From Bacilli bacterium (GTDB lineage: Bacteria > Bacillota_I > Bacilli_A > RF39 > UBA660): 64,000 bases of DNA. Within the stretch, counting starts at the first letter, position 1. Every line of letters begins with the position of its first letter. The stretch covers positions 77,123-141,122 of the forward strand of contig JAEENX010000007.1 in the NCBI GenBank assembly GCA_016283935.1, written 5' to 3'. Below the pieces are notes generated by a model. The model saw only the letters and a list, made by a program, of their open reading frames with translations. It was not told the origin of the DNA and did not search any database. The position numbers and the translations under genes are program-made. This document shows positions 62,510 through 64,000 of the stretch, piece by piece.

Positions 62510-62827
62510 TTATTCACCTTCTTTATTATCATTTTTATAATAAGCACCTATAACTGCATCACAATATAAACCAAAATCATTTTTCATATCTAAAAAGTCT
62601 TCATATAGTCCAGTTAGATAATCTTGTTCATTCATTATAGCATCAAATAGATTATCATATTTATTTGTATCTTTATATTGAAAATCTGGTGCTAAATCTT
62701 TTATCAGTTTTTGAATAGTTAAATGCATTTGAGTTATTTCCCAACCTAATTCTTTTCTTTTCTCTTCAATTGGTAATCCTCGATATTCACTTATTAGTTC
62801 TTTTTTAATATCCTCTTCCATATCCAT
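62510..62827 (-). CDS. Hypothetical protein
   Basis: Short acidic ORF overlapping upstream gene end. Confidence 0.55.
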   Translation of the reverse strand: MDMEEDIKKELISEYRGLPIEEKRKELGWEITQMHLTIQKLIKDLAPDFQYKDTNKYDNLFDAIMNEQDYLTGLYEDFLDMKNDFGLYCDAVIGAYYKNDNKEGE

Positions 62828-63479
62828 GTTCCTTTTCATCATCTTGCATCATTCTTTGACGATAGTCAGTTCTTCTCATACAACTAGTCATATCATTAAC
62901 TCTACGATCCCATCTCTCTTGTTCAGCTTTACCATGAACATAGCGATGTTCAGATTCATATTTTTCTTGGAATGAAGCTTTACCTGATCCAACTTTAATT
63001 AAAAACTCAAGTTCTTCCTTGGAAAGTTTTTGAACATTTTTCCAATTTGGTGAATGACCATTAAGTTTGTTTAATACTCTATCAAAGAAATTAAGTTTCT
63101 TATATTGTTCTTTAACTTTTTTGAAAGTTCTTACTTTTTCTTGTTCTAATCTTCTTTGTTCTTCACGTTCTTTTGCTCTTGCTTCTTTATCTCTTTGTTT
63201 TTTAGCTTCTGTTTCCTTTTTATTCTCAGCATCTCTCGTTGGCTTTTCAGCATCAAATTTTTGTCTTTCTCTTAACTCTTCTTCTAATCTTGCGATTTTT
63301 TCCATTTGAGCTTTTATTTCTTCCTTAGTTCCAACTGTGCGTTCTGATCTTTCGTATCTACCATCTCCGCCAGTTAAATCCATATCATAAGTACCTTCAT
63401 TAACAACAACTCTAGTTAGCTCACTTAATCTTTGTTGAGCTTGATAAAGTTCTTCCTTAATGATATATTCATATCTCAT
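62805..63479 (-). CDS. Hypothetical coiled-coil charged protein
   Basis: KKETEAKKQRDKEARAKEREEQRRLEQEK charged helix. Confidence 0.65.
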   Translation of the reverse strand: MRYEYIIKEELYQAQQRLSELTRVVVNEGTYDMDLTGGDGRYERSERTVGTKEEIKAQMEKIARLEEELRERQKFDAEKPTRDAENKKETEAKKQRDKEARAKEREEQRRLEQEKVRTFKKVKEQYKKLNFFDRVLNKLNGHSPNWKNVQKLSKEELEFLIKVGSGKASFQEKYESEHRYVHGKAEQERWDRRVNDMTSCMRRTDYRQRMMQDDEKEHGYGRGY

Positions 63480-63648
63480 ATAAACACTTCCTATCTATAT
63501 TAAAAATAACATATTATTGTTTAATCTAAATAAAAATAATATCAACTATACACTCACATTACAAATTGTGCTTTATAGTATTAAAATAATAAAAAAATGA
63601 AAATTATCAACAAATTTATAATAAATATACGTAAAATAAAAAAAGGCA

Positions 63649-64000
63649 TTAAGCCTTTTTTATTTTTCTATATAAGTATTCTATTAATATAATTAAACCA
63701 GTAACGATTAAAGGTATATAGAAGTTAAATGCTCTAGTTAATAACATACCTACATCTGCTAATTTAGATGCAAATATAATTACAAATAAGTTATGCATAA
63801 AACTTTCCGATAAACCTGCTCCACCTGGTAAAGGTGCAGCTTCCATAGCTATTTGAACACATACTTGAATAGCTAATAAATCAAAGAAGCTATAATCACT
63901 AAATCCAAGTGATCTATACACTACATATATTATTGAGAATAAACATAATCTTTGTATTAAAGTAACAATAAAAGTTAAGAAGACAGTAAATACATGTGTT
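63649..64000 (-). CDS. Lysylphosphatidylglycerol synthase TM-region / UPF0104 protein (partial, runs off window)
   Basis: AMEAAPLPGGAGLSESFMHNLFVIIF; frame stays open to position 64000. Confidence 0.8.
   Translation of the reverse strand, partial: THVFTVFLTFIVTLIQRLCLFSIIYVVYRSLGFSDYSFFDLLAIQVCVQIAMEAAPLPGGAGLSESFMHNLFVIIFASKLADVGMLLTRAFNFYIPLIVTGLIILIEYLYRKIKKA

Noticed and set aside
1-64000. Alternative genetic code (UGA = Trp) as in Mollicutes
   Set aside because: Long ORFs are intact with TGA read as stop, TGG is used for Trp, and TGA terminates 20760-21506 in an ATGA overlap; standard code 11 fits.

Overview
This is a 64 kb AT-rich chromosomal window from a Gram-positive-like (Firmicutes/Bacilli, possibly RF39-like gut lineage) genome. 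Most genes are on the minus strand. Recognisable housekeeping content: a SUF Fe-S operon with an Rrf2 regulator, RecX, UvrB, CysS, an RlmD/TrmA-type RNA methyltransferase, an RsuA-type pseudouridine synthase, a CBS/DRTGG Mn-pyrophosphatase, an LtaS-type sulfatase, an S41 peptidase, a parvulin foldase, a polysaccharide deacetylase, an ABC transporter pair, and one tRNA-Gly(GCC). Most unusual content: (1) an ~11 kb cluster (16.2-27.1 kb) of secreted or membrane-tethered Cys-containing proteins that looks like a duplicated three-protein cassette: two >1100-aa proteins, one with NlpC/P60 and one with a variant thioester-like N-terminus, plus two pairs of small anchored paralogs; (2) two ORF-poor regions (27.2-27.6 and 40.36-40.88 kb), each with a 17-bp-spaced -35/-10 promoter, extensive inverted repeats and a terminator, which I interpret as large structured non-coding RNAs of about 400 and 515 nt, each directly upstream of a giant surface-protein gene; (3) a 2359-aa repeat surface protein with a ~610-bp repeat period and an NPSTG sorting motif; (4) an orphan Spo0A DNA-binding domain with a perfect 11-bp-arm palindrome at its promoter; (5) a tRNA-Gly with a non-canonical T-loop (C at position 55). 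No CRISPR array, prophage or transposase was seen. Family names come from motif recognition by eye; no database search was run.
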